Source of the DNA: Plasmopara viticola
Lineage: Eukaryota; Oomycota; Peronosporomycetes; Peronosporales; Peronosporaceae
Assembly: GCA_001695595.3 (NCBI GenBank)
Contig: MBPM02000039.1
Coordinates: forward strand, 434,001-498,000
DNA length: 64,000 bases
Reading direction: 5' to 3'
A program made the translations under genes and the position numbers. The notes beneath the pieces were generated by a model. That model worked only from the letters and a program-made list of their open reading frames with translations, searched no databases and was not told where the DNA came from. The first letter of the stretch is position 1, and each line of letters starts with the position of its first letter. This document shows, one piece after another, positions 44,146 through 54,900 of the stretch.

Positions 44146-44713
44146 TTAAAGACAATCGCGACTGCTTTTCTCGGGTCGCTCGCAATTGGGTCGGTCTCTG
44201 CCATTGTTGAGGGGATGTATCCACAGGCAAAAGCAGCTACACGTCGTATTTGAGCCTCACCAAAGATGGTGTCCCTGTTTGTGGCACGATTCTAATCGAC
44301 TCATGACACGTTCTCACTGCTGCATCATGCACTCTTCAAAAGCCCACTAATGTGACCGTGGATGCAAAGTCATATAATGGTACGAGCAATGCCGATGTGT
44401 TCAAGATCGCCTTGTATAGGTTATCGGAGAAGCTGCACAGTGTTGAGCTTCCAGTAATCGGAAACGGAGTCTGCCGCGACGCGATAGGTTTCTCCTTAAT
44501 TTATGGTCAGTGTTTGTGCGCCGGTGGTGTTAAAGGCAAGGGTCTCAGTTATGTTGATCTGTGAGGTCCTCTGGTTCCGAAATACAAGCCAAATGTTGGC
44601 GAAGATATAATAGTGGGTGTGTTTTCTTTTGCTCAAGAGGGCTAAAATGGTGAGTATCGGCGTACGCACGCATGTCGGCTGAGCTTTCTTAGCTTCAATC
44701 GCAGCTACAGTCG
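44146..44713 (+). pseudogene. GIP-like trypsin-fold pseudogene, copy 6
   Basis: The ATG is lost. It has SVSAIV, a frameshift after it, SYTSYLSLTKDGVPVCGTILID, a TGA replacing a codon in the SRHVL region, LTAASCTLQKPT (Ser at the His position), VTVDAKSYNGTSNADVFKI. Then an internal deletion removes about 70 codons, including the Asp region. It resumes LHSVELPVIGNGVCRDA, CLCAGGVKGKGLSYVDL with TGA (44562-44564) next to the Ser position, then NVGEDIIVGVFSFAQEG, and loses its terminal stop. Confidence 0.85.
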
Positions 44714-45499
44714 ATTATTACCTGTGGTTTGTTACCTGTGGTAACACTCGGTGTATTACTGGCAACGAAAATTTTGCTGGTCTAACTAATTTCAAGCCAA
44801 CCTGAGAAAGGCGCAGTTTTACCATGTTCTTCGTTAATTTGTGTTTGTTTTAATTTGTTTCATTATTCAAAACGATATCTATTACATATTCCAGTATTTT
44901 TATGTTTAAAGAAGTGGTATGCGCTTTACGTCTCTTAGCTTCAGAAAACCTAAAAAGTTGCCCTAAGTGCACCCTATCCGAAAGTAACCCGCGACCATGG
45001 TATATACCCCTCTCTGACTCTTTCTCAGCCACCCGTCAAGGGTTGTAGAGATAGAAAATGAGCAGTATTTATTATAATTTTTCAACATTCCGGACTCGAC
45101 TGCATGCAACAGGGGTAGCCGTGTGTTAGAACATGTGATCCAGTCTCCGAGTGTGAGCATTTTATAATAGTGCAGCTTTGAATAAGTATTTTTTTTAACG
45201 TAGGATGTAGCTAGTGTTAATTCATGCTTACATTAATTTTGGCGAAGCATCGTCAAAAAGAACTAAGGTAGGTGTCGCTAACGCAACGTTTAAGTAAGGT
45301 TTGTTTATGTGACCGCTCTTCTAATATAAACAACTCATATTCGTAAATCCACGCTCGAGTTCTAGGATTTGAAGAGCTAGCTCGTGTTTCCTCTCACCAA
45401 AAAAACTGTTATTCGGTTAATCAAGCTGAAGTGTCAATAATTTATTCATTGGTGAATTTACTTGCATCCTTTCTGAACACGACGCAGCTTATCTCTACT
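44714..45499 (+). repeat. Spacer with upstream flank of GIP copy 7
   Basis: From about 45120 the sequence matches other GIP 5' flanks (GATCCAGTCTCCGAGTGTGAGC, GTGACCGCTCTTCTAATAT, AAATCCACGCTCGAGTTCTAGG, GAATTTACTTGCATCC). Before that, 44740-45110 holds nothing recognised apart from a short diverged match to the start of the same flank. A tandem copy of TTACCTGTGGT lies at about 44726-44748. Confidence 0.45.
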
Positions 45500-45919
45500 A
45501 TGAAGACAATCGCGACTGCTATTCTCGGGTCGCTCGCAATTGGGTCGGTCTCTTCCAGAATTGGTCGGGAGGAAGTATTCCCTGGCAAGAGTAGCTACAC
45601 GTCGTTTTTAAGCCTCTCAGAAGGTAGCGCCCCTTGTTTGTGGTGTGGCTCTGATCGACCCGTGGCACGTCCTCACTACTGCATCATGCACTCTTGAAAA
45701 GCCCACTCATTTGACCGTGGGTGCAAGTCATACAATAGCACGAGCAATGCCAATGTGTTCAAAATCGTAGAGACGCGAACTCACCCAAAATTCCACAATC
45801 CAATTTCATACGGCCTTGCCGTTTTGACGCTGAAAAAAAAAGGAGATGCTATTCAGTAAGGCTGCCAGTCACGGACGAAACTTCATGTATAGTAAAGACG
45901 GGAGAGTTTTTCTCCTTAG
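45500..45919 (+). pseudogene. GIP-like trypsin-fold pseudogene, copy 7 (SINE-interrupted)
   Basis: The ATG is kept. The signal peptide (AILGSLAIGSVSS), SYTSFLSLSEGS and a one-base shift at CLWCGSD follow, then the VLTTASC region (Ser at the His position), HLTVG, a shift, ETRTHPKFHNP, and YGLAVLTL with Gly in place of the catalytic Asp. An A run near 45832 shifts the frame, and then the sequence jumps to TTTCTCC at the position of the third quarter. A SINE-like element inserted at 45933. Only a trace of the gene may continue after 46270, where I see no further match. Confidence 0.82.
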
Positions 45920-45932
45920 TCACTTAACGTCT

Positions 45933-46257
45933 TTTCGGAAAAGGTTGGGGTGACGCCCTCCTTCCAAGCGCGGGGGCTAAATGCTCGCGCGCTTCGGGCA
46001 GGTGCTCTCGGGCATCTGCAGGTCTCTAACGAGTCTCACCCTCGACGCGATGGACTCCAGCACCAGGGCGCCACCTGGGCTCTTACCAAGTCAGAACTAC
46101 ACAAAATAGTGGAAGACCCTCACGGCCTCGGTGCTGGCTGCACTGCCCGCGTAACGAGACCCGACGTATGCGGACACCACTCTATGCCGTGGACTAGCCA
46201 TAGAGCCTAGCACGTGCATAACTTGGCAACGCGATAACGTAATACAATACAATACAA
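45933..46257 (+). mobile_element. SINE-like element, 325 bp, in GIP copy 7
   Basis: Head TTTTCGGAAAAGGTTGGGGT, tail AATACAATACAA. Flanked by TCACTTAACGTCT (45920-45932) and TCACCTAACGTCT (46258-46270), a 13-bp target-site duplication with one change. This copy gives the cleanest definition of the full-length element. Confidence 0.95.
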
Positions 46258-46350
46258 TCACCTAACGTCTATGTACTGATCAAAAAATTTAAACTTATGT
46301 TCGGAGTGTTTCATGCCCCTGGCATCATTGCTTTATTGTGCTATGTGAAT

Positions 46351-46675
46351 TGTATTGTATTGTATTACGTTATCGCGTTGCCAAGTTATGCACGTGCTAG
46401 GCTCTATGGCTAGTCCACGGCATAGAGTGGTGTCCGCATACGTCGGGTCTCGTTCGGCGGGCAGTGCAGCCAGCACCGAGGTCGTGAGGGTCTTCCATTA
46501 TTTTGTGTGATTCTGACTTGGTAAGAGCCCAGGTGGCGCCCTAGTGCTGGAGACCGTCGCGTCGAGGGTGAGACTCGTTAGAGACCTGCAGATGCCCGAG
46601 AGCACCTGCCCGAAGCGCGCGAGCATTTAGCCCCCGCGCTTGGAAGGAGGGCGTCACCCCAACCTTTTCCGAAAA
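46351..46675 (-). mobile_element. SINE-like element, 325 bp, minus strand
   Basis: Flanked by GCTATGTGAAT at 46340-46350 and 46676-46686. The reverse complement starts TTTTCGGAAAAGGTTGGGGT and ends in TACAA units. It has exactly the same length and head as the neighbour at 45933-46257, in the opposite orientation and 93 bp away. Confidence 0.95.
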
Positions 46676-46861
46676 GCTATGTGAATATCTGAGGTATTTC
46701 ACAAAAATAGTTACTGCATAAATTTACAGTAATGTGATTAAGGTGCCGAAGTAGAGTGCATAGAGTGCATTTTAAGTTCTCTTGAAAAATAAATAGAAAA
46801 AAAGCGCGACTATATCAAGAAGAAGTAAGCTTACTAATCAGCCAGCCCCGTCTTTCTACTA

Positions 46862-47307
46862 CAATAAAAAGCAAGAGCGAACATATTGAAACAAAGATGT
46901 GAGCCGACTATTTTTTTTCAGCTTGCATCTTTGTATTGTATTGTATTGTATTACGTTATCGCGTTGCCAAGTTATGCACGTGCTAGGCTCAGTCTGGCTA
47001 CTCCACGGCATAGAGCGGTGTCCGCATACGTCGGGTCTCGTTCGGCGGGCAGTGCAGTCAGCACCGAGGTCGTGAGTGTCTTCGATTATTTTGTTTAGCT
47101 CTGACTTGGTAAGAGCCCAGGTGGCGCCCTAGTGCTGGAGACCGTCGCGTCGAGGGTGAGACTCATTAGAGACCTGCAGATGCCCGAGAGCACCTGCCCG
47201 AAGCGCGCGAGCATTTAGCCCCCGCGCTTGGAAAAACGGCGTCACCCCAACCTATTTTAAGATCTTGCATCTTTGTTTCAATATATTCGCTCTTGCTTTT
47301 TTAGTAA
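46862..47307. repeat. Fold-back sequence split by a SINE
   Basis: The left arm at about 46862-46899 (AAAAGCAAGAGCGAACATAT...) and right arm at about 47268-47307 (...ATATTCGCTCTTGCTTTTTT) are near-perfect reverse complements of about 38 bp. Removing the SINE and one target copy leaves a palindrome of about 105 bp with a short T-rich loop. Confidence 0.85.
46934..47263 (-). mobile_element. SINE-like element in fold-back loop
   Basis: Flanked by CTTGCATCTTTG at 46922-46933 and 47264-47275. The tail of TATTG units is at the left and the head at the right. The right head region differs slightly (GGAAAAACGGCGTCACCCC), so it is an older or variant copy. Confidence 0.92.
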
Positions 47308-47740
47308 CACCGTCGCGGAGGAAGCTGATTTGAGTCGGCCCTCGGGCTAGGCTTAGGCGCGGGCGAGGCGGAGTCGTAGAAGAGAAGGAGAGTTTGTTGC
47401 TTAAAGCAAATTGAGATTTGATATTAGATGAAAAGCTCTTACGGCTTATTTTCTACAGCTAATCAAGCATCTACTGCTACCATCCTAAAATCTATCATTC
47501 TTCACTATTCCATCTGGCATTTTACATATCCTAGATAGCTTTCAACCAATAAGGTATCTTGGTTCCCAATGATTATGGGACATCTGGAACTGTCTTCTAG
47601 TCGATCGCCTATTCCTATGGGTAGTACTAGTGCATATATATTTTGGAAATATTTTAATTGAAAGCCGTTACCGGCAAAATGCTGGTGACAACGGTTACGT
47701 CACGTGAACTCAAGAAGACGCCTATTCCATAGATAGGGCT
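47308..47740. other. No gene recognised
   Basis: Contains a GC-rich patch near 47340-47380 and AT-rich sequence after it. There is no ORF or repeat match I can support. It could include the 3' LTR of the gypsy element that follows, but no LTR pair is identified. Confidence 0.3.
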
Positions 47741-50700
47741 TTTATTTAAGTCCGAAAATCTGGTTTTGGTTCCCCATGGGCTCCCGAGTAACTTTCATAT
47801 TGGTTTCACCAAGCCACCAAACTTTGTACTGCAAGTTTCCCTTGTGCTAACGATGTCCAATCACTGCTTCAACAAGTTGCCCCTCGGAGCCAACGGCCAA
47901 CATGACCCTATCTATGTTTCGCCGACGCTTGGGGTCAATGTGATAGTGAAGTGTGAAACACTAGGTGCATCTCCAACCCCTCCGATAATCCCAACTTATC
48001 GAGATTTCGCGGAACTCTCTTCACGATCGTAAATGGGCCAATATATCTTGGCGCAAGTTTCTTTGACTGAGAAAGACTTTCGTGACGAACATCCAAATTC
48101 TTGCCGTCCAAAAGCACCAGATCGCCAACTTAGAAGTCTTGGACAAGTCTATTCTTGCCATGATAGTTCTTCATGCGCTCTTGTGTTTCGCTCATCCGGT
48201 CCTGTGCGACCTTAATTCACGTTTCTTGATGTAGTAAAAACTTGTGCTGGTTTTTTCAACTTGTGAATTTCTGGATCTGATGCCGCATCATCCGGCAGAC
48301 AAGGAACAAAACCTAGAGCCACTACAAACGGTGACATGAAATTTTTAGAGTGTACGCGTCGAGTATAGGCTATCTCAGCCAAATGCGAAAACTCATCCTC
48401 ATCTTTCTGTGGTGGGCAAAAGTCAGCCAAATGTAATCAGCGGGATAGGTGAGGAGGTTGCATTTGCCCAAGGAAAACATAAATGATATAAAGTTTTCTC
48501 TTTCACGTTAAATAAACGTAATATCACCAATAAAAAGGCGAGTTCTTTTCGTCTGTCCATCCCTTTGCGGCCTAAAAGCCGAAGCCAGATTGTGTCGCGT
48601 TCCCACAGCAGACTCGATTGCTTGTCATAACTTAGGCCCTTTTTGTTAAGCAAAACCTACAATCAACATGACGGCATTATAACCACTTTTGGACAGCGGT
48701 AAAGCCACATTAAAGTCCATTGAAAGGTCGACACATCTGCCACTTGAAATATCTAAAGCTGTAGTAATCCTGGCGGTTTAGTCTACCTAGCTTTGTTGCG
48801 CTGGTACATTTTGCATGTGTTGACATAGCCCTGAATGTACTTCGTCATTTTTGGCCAGTATACTTTTGACGCACGGCCATATACGTCTTGTAAGATCCTG
48901 GGTGGCCTGCCGACCCAGATTCATGATTGTCACAGATGACACAATTTTTTAGATCTTGGTCGTCTGGAACATACGTTCCAACTGTTAATGGTTGATCGAG
49001 ATTATACACACGACATACTTTTAGCGCATATATAATTGCAAGTAGCGCTTGCTTACGGACAGGGTGATACAACTCGGCTGGCTTCATCTTCGATCAGAAA
49101 AAGCAATTAGATGCTTAATCCATTCCTTCTTTGAAGACAAGACTATCCTGGTTGCAAACTTTAAGGCGTCCATTCATATACCGAATGGTTTCGAAAAGTC
49201 CGAAAGACTGAGAACAGATGGAAGCGCCAAGTGATGCTTAAGTTTGGTGAAGCAGCGAAGTTGTTCGCCCGAAAACTCGACTGCTTCTCGAAGACTTTTT
49301 TTTTAAGTTGAGTGGTCCTGCTAATTGCACAGAGTCCTTGCAGAATCTGGAGACATATAATGTAGTGCCTCTGAAGCAATTTATTCGCTTTTTTGTCTTG
49401 GGCACAGGCTATTCTGTGATATTTCTAATCCTGACGGGGTCCATTCGAACGCCTTTTCGTCCGGCAAATCCTAGATATTGATTTAATCTGAGCAGAAATG
49501 GCACTTTGAAAAACTGCTGTTCTTCATACCGTTTGAGAACACGGTCTCGAGCCGTAACGTGGTCTGCGACATCATCAATTTGTGTGAATACATAGATGTT
49601 TTGGAAGTTGATGCTCCTTCACATTTAAGTGGTTTTCAAAAACCACTTAAACGCATCCGGTCTTCTGCTTAGTCCCATGGGATTGACTAATCACTGATGG
49701 GATAACCCCAAAGAAGATTTTTGCGCGATGACTTCCGGACATGGAGTCAAATTTGTTTTTATTACGCGGCATCGGCATCGCCAACACAATTGCCGCTTGA
49801 ATTAGGTGATGATGATCGTGCCTAATGCGTCAACCTACAAGCTTCTTGGCACAAAAAATTAGTGCCAAAAAGGCAGACGTATTTGGCCGATTAATGTATC
49901 TCTTTGGTCCATTCTTGGATTGTTCCGCGCTGTTTAGGACTCTGACGTCATTGTTTGACGGATCTCGGCTTGGTACCACGCTCGAGTAAATTTGTGCTCA
50001 ATCTCTCCCCGTACCGGAGGTGTCTCGCTTGGAAGCTTTGTGCGAAGCATACTTGCGTACGCTAGCTTGTCCTTCAGCAATTCGCATCCTCGATTCTTGA
50101 AGCTTTCAGCCTTCTTGGATCTTCGCAGATCGACGACGAAGGCAGCTTTGATGTCTTTGTCGTGACGCAGCGTTATCAGAACCAGGTGAGAAGAAATGAG
50201 GTGCGCCATTCCTTGACGGTCATGGTAGCCTTGTTACCGATGGTGATTATATATTTTGCTGCTCTTATCTATGCGACCCTTGCGTTGTCAAGCAGCCCAT
50301 CTAAACGCACATTGATTATGCTATTTTAGTCGAACTGTAGCGTGGTGCTCCGTTTTGCTGCGAGGAGTCGTGCTTTCTGTAAATCAGTTGATCTCTGGAT
50401 TTTGCTCACGAAGCCACATCGTGCCGATGCTAAAATCTTTACTTTCAAGAGCAGGCACGACTTGGATCATTATTGATGCTCAATAAGAACCAGGTACATG
50501 AGCAAAAATTGTTGGGTGGTGAACAACCTCGTCAAAATCAAGGTTGACTTGCATCACTTCACCCTTAGTTACTTCGAGATCAAGTCGATCCACTGAGTCT
50601 CTGAATACACCGTTAAGTCCAGTTCCATTGTCAAACGGGTCTCTCCTGTCCAACACATTGAAGGCTTGGGGTTCTGCTTCGAGGATACTAGGTAGTGCAT

Positions 50701-51046
50701 CTTTATTATAACGACTCGCCTCCTTGCGTTTAAGAGAGGAACATTGCGGCGATATGTGGCCGGCAACGCCACAAGTGTAGCATGCTGCTTATTTAGTTCA
50801 ATCGCCGTTCTCGTTCTCACTCTATTAGAGACGGTCTGGTCTCTCTGGCTGTGACGTGTTCGCATGAAGTACTGATTCTATTGGCACCGTCTTGAATGAC
50901 TTGGCCGATATACGATTTGGTGTACCCGAGAAATGAGCAAACTCGAAGTCGAAGGCAAATTTCATGGCCTCTTGGAGAGTACTCGAACTCTCTTTCTCAA
51001 TCGTCTTACGGTCTCTAACCGTAATCCAATATGAATAAAGAACCAC
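47741..51046 (-). mobile_element. Degraded Ty3/gypsy gag-pol with chromodomain
   Basis: Minus strand, 5' to 3' (right to left). Gag: TIEKESSSTLQEAMKFAFDFE near 50990-50930; zinc knuckle CYTCGVAGHISPQC near 50785-50740. A protease/linker region with stops lies at 50650-49950. Reverse transcriptase end: IYVFTQIDDVADHV and GRKGVRMDPVRI at 49600-49430. RNase H: YHPVRKQALLAIIYALKV near 49070-49010, directly fused to the integrase zinc region (NHESGSAGHPGSYKTYMAVRQKY, 48940-48850). Integrase core and C-terminus: 48700-48200 and RYIGPFTIVKRV (48050). Chromodomain: QYKVWWLGETNMKVTREP (47840-47780). Many stops and indels, and internal deletions at the RT start and at RNase H/integrase, make it dead. 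LTRs are not identified. Confidence 0.88.
49624..49651. repeat. 28-bp palindrome in the gypsy RT region
   Basis: The arms TTTAAGTGGTTTT and AAAACCACTTAAA are separated by CA. They lie next to the DDIYVFTQ-type motif of the dead reverse transcriptase. Confidence 0.9.
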
Positions 51047-53290
51047 ATTTCGAATTCACCAATTTTTGATTCAGTTATAGACATCAAATAGAGACGTACT
51101 TAGAAAAAGTTTTACTTTGTTCTAAGTAAATATCCGCTCTCGAAGATCATACTCGAAATCATTAGGCCTGCAGCGTGTGTGCAGTTGAGTTCTGAACAGT
51201 GCTTATGCCTTGTGCACGTTCACGCGCTTGCAGTCGAGACACGGTACTGATCTAAAACAAGTTTGCTTTAATTAACTGAGATAAGCGTCGCAAAGTCTGA
51301 CAACTCTGTTGTTATCAAGTGGCGTTTATTGGCGTAGTTCTGTTCCGCTGCAAAGTTCCATAATTCAAAATCTTCGACATATCTCGCTTTACATAAAGAA
51401 GAATTTTTTCCTTCTGATCGACTCTGGATGCAACGAGAAACTCGAAGCGCTCATTCGCCTGTTGCGTTTGGGCGTAAAACTTGAGATCACAACTGGTCTT
51501 GATTTTGCTGTTGTTGCTAAGGGAGATACAGCAGTAGTTGTTGCATGGATAGTGTATCATGTCTTGCCGCTGCATAACACGGCTAAAGCCTCAATCATAT
51601 GACACCGTGACATTAAAGAACGCCTTTTTTTAGTCGCCTGTACGCCTTCCCTTATCTCGCGATTCTTTAACACTTCCCTACGTCATACGCAAATAAAAGC
51701 ACTTCAAGAGAGATTACGTCTGCACAAAGACGAATACGGAATATAATGCATAGAACGGAGGATATCTTTGTATTTCAGGCCCTTAGTATCACTTCAAGGA
51801 ATTTCCGCAAAATTAGTAATTTTGAATTTATAAATATAGGTATCTGGAATATTTCTGCCCGAGTTTAATGCACTATTTGTATTTTTTTCTTGACGTCTTG
51901 AGCGGTGCTTGGTTTCCCACTTTGTGAAGGCCTAATGGTCCGTTACGTTTAGGGTTGAGGAGATACCACAACCTTCGAGATCACCTTTTTTGGACGCGTG
52001 ATTGTCCAGACATTCTTTACATAGAGCATAATGCATAACAGGCGTGGAAAAAACGACTTTACGAAGCCCTGATGCGTGGTAACGGGTGGTTGTCATCTAT
52101 AATTTATCGCCAATCGATCCAGAGATCGTTTTTTTGTATCCACAACTCATCAAGGTTTAAGAAACAAGATAGGACCTAGTGCTGTCTTTAGGGACGTTTT
52201 AAAATTTCAATCGGATTTATTAGTCTGAGTTCATTTCTTGTTCTTCCTCGGCATCAATTAACAAATTTTGATAGAACGCAACTGTCTTCTGGTATGAAAT
52301 TCTTTGCGATATGCCAGAAGATATGCAGACTAAAAAATTTCTTCAAGCCTTGTACATTTGCGTAACAGCTGTCAACAATTTGAGTTCCTATTTTTAATTC
52401 TATTGAGATCGAAGAGGCTTGTTTTTTATGTTTCTCAGTCACACACACCTCATGGAAAAGTTATTTCCTCACAGTTGTAAGCCATCCAATGCTGAGAGGT
52501 ATCATTCTAGTTCCTAGATTGCTGCTTCTTTCAGCAAGTCATTAAACGCCAATTGGCACTTTCTTTTCTTGTTCCATTAGATCTTTAGGGGCAGACGCGC
52601 ATTTCAGCTCCTTTCTTGACGTAAATCGTAGCAGGCGATATCTTTAGAGGGCTGGTGGGTCCCTCGACACCTCTCAATATGACGACGAACTCCCATACAC
52701 AAGATTCTAAGCTGCAATGTTTGCAACTTTACTGTTGACGATGTTTTTTTCGGCTCACATTCTTCATTTTCGATGCCTGTACTCGAAAGTGCTGGGTGAG
52801 AAGCAGTCCATGAATGCAGTTTTTTTGAGCTCCAAAAAAAGGATGTCCTGGTGATGGAGGCTGTCAGCTATGCCAGGTTACTTAAATAAGCTAATTTTCT
52901 ACATCAGAAGCTGACTTTACCGCGTTATACGCGAAAGGATCAACTAATTGAGATCAAAGTATCTACTCTGCCAGAATTTGCGGTCGTGAATTCATTACTG
53001 ATTAAGGATCATTTACGTCCACTTTGTTGCAAAGTTATCGTGTACTTCGTACAGCATGAACATAAGATCCATGCCTGTCTCAAATGAGGCGAACAAAGTA
53101 GAACTTCGTCCTGCCAGTAATGGCAAAACGTTTTACGAGGAAAGAGCTAAGTTTTAACTAGTACCTCGGCGGACTCGTTGTCAGGGTCAATGTTTTGGAT
53201 CTAATGTACTATATCAAATCGTTATTCAAGTGCGTCGCGTTCTTGAGGCATTAGTGCGGTTAATTTCATCTGATTATTCTTTTTGCTTCT
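51047..53290. other. No recognised gene
   Basis: Over 2 kb with overlapping chance ORFs. The pair at 51309-51602 (plus) and 51315-51575 (minus) overlap completely and I cannot support either; the minus one could be a further upstream piece of the gypsy Gag, since it lies in the right place and orientation. A 64-codon minus-strand ORF at 52254-52448 (KFFSLHIFWHIAKNF) has a weak look of a MULE transposase HxxW/C-type segment, too weak to call. From about 53185 repeat block T begins. Confidence 0.3.
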
Positions 53291-53291
53291 T

Positions 53292-53389
53292 TAGCCATAA
53301 AGTACTCAAGCTGGAGTTTGATGCATTGTGCTCACGTTACTAGCCATAAAGTACTCAAGCTGGAGTTTGATGCATTGTGTTCACGTTAC
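53292..53389. repeat. 49-bp tandem duplication in block T
   Basis: Two adjacent units, 53292-53340 and 53341-53389, beginning TAGCCATAAAGTACTCAAGC, identical except for one C/T difference. They lie in a copy of repeat block T; the copies at 18.9 and 63.65 kb have one unit. Confidence 0.92.
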
Positions 53390-53771
53390 TTTGATTACCT
53401 TGCTTTGTAGTGGCTAGGTGTGAGTCTAGTAAACCCATGTCAATGCGTAAAAAGGTGTTAATAAAGAATTACTACCTTTTAGAATATTGGAATCCAAAAG
53501 TTGGAAAAAATTAAATGCCAGCGACCTCAAATGAAAAATGTTGAAGCGCAAACGGCGTTAGATTTACAAAGCGCGAAGAGGCGCGAATGTTAATCGAAAA
53601 ATGGAGTTATCGTGGAAAACGAAAGATTATTCTCCAAAAAGTAAATATGTATCGTGACCGAAGTTTTGTAACATTTATCACCGGAGGTTTTGAGTTGTGA
53701 TTCGAGTCGGGTATGACCACTTGTACGCGGGTATGCCATCACTTGATGTATTTGTTAATAGTGATGGCGAA

Positions 53772-54250
53772 TCATCGTCGAACACTGGTGAACTGCTTCC
53801 TCAGCGTGAAGAGGCGGTGTGTCAAATATTGTTTTGTTGCGGTTAAGCCATAGTGCGCGCAAAATAATTCAGCAAACAACATCAAACGGCACATTGACGT
53901 ATGTGTACCGAAAGCAGCTTGATATTTATCAGGAACCACCAACTGAAGAAGTAACAAAACTTGTAGCCAATTTATTGTAATGCTAGAGATCCGTAAAATA
54001 GTGGTGCGACGCGACACATCTGCCATGACATGTGCAAGCTCAAAATTCTTTCCAAGCTCAATGAAGGCAAAGTGTTGGTCGCAGATGGGAACAAGGATGT
54101 ACTCAACGATGTCGGGTCTGTCCTCGAATAGGTGACCTTGGGTAACGGTCACGAATGCTGGACCATGTGACAGTCCAATAGTAGATGAAGAGAAGTCTCA
54201 GCTGTGTTGCACTAATGAATACATCGTACAACGTCGCTTACTTGTACCCA
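53772..54250 (-). mobile_element. LINE zinc-binding/C-terminal remnant
   Basis: The minus-strand ORF of 126 codons (53772-54152) ends LTATKQYLTHRLFTLRKQFTSV, the same tail as the LINE remnants at 5.6, 35.15 and 39.2 kb, preceded by a diverged zinc-binding region. The stretch SQCGPAFVTV-like codons upstream is scrambled. This is part of the transposon family, not a host gene. Confidence 0.5.
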
Positions 54251-54900
54251 TAATCAGGACCATTACGGTGAAGTCGACAAATAAGTCATCATAAGGAAAA
54301 AATAATTGCGCTGGAGCCGACGCTAAAAAACAGTGGTTTAATTGAAGTCGAACCTCACGTCAGGAGCTGAAAGCGGATACAGCGGTAGTAGTGGTGGATT
54401 TCGGGTTGATCAAATTGTCGAAAGCGTAGATGATATCTAGGTCATCAAAAGTCCATATGTGCAGCGCATTCACCATGCTCTCAGGTGGTAGTGGATATAT
54501 AAAAAAGTCTTAATCTTGTGAGGAACATCGATGTACCAAACGATTTTTTTATACTACCGCTGTAAGAGACCAACCCGTTTTAACAGAAGATCCGTCAAAG
54601 CTCTGTGTATATCACCTTGGTCTGGGAGAGACCCATACACAGTATTGAATGTCGAAAGTCTCAGAGTACTTTAATGACTAAGGAAGAAAAAGACCTTACG
54701 ATTAAGCATTGCCATAGGGCAATTCGCCTTCGTAAACTAAAGAAAGACAGGATTGCAAATTGGCCATGTGAGTCGTGCAAGAATAGGATCCTCACTGTGA
54801 AATTTATCCATTATCTTAAATCTCCAAACTGCAATAAAATCGCTACAATAAGCAGGTGTTATGTGCCAGCGAGAAATCTGTGTCAATTGAATAAGTTATA
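54251..54900 (+). other. No recognised gene; small Cys-containing ORF
   Basis: An ORF of 101 codons at 54605-54910 is Lys/Arg-rich with CESCKNRIL, but there is no second zinc-ligand pair at a standard spacing and no repeat partner. Composition and position in a repeat desert make chance likely. Confidence 0.25.

Noticed and set aside
52254..52448. MULE transposase fragment
   Set aside because: A single short weak motif with no supporting context or terminal repeats.
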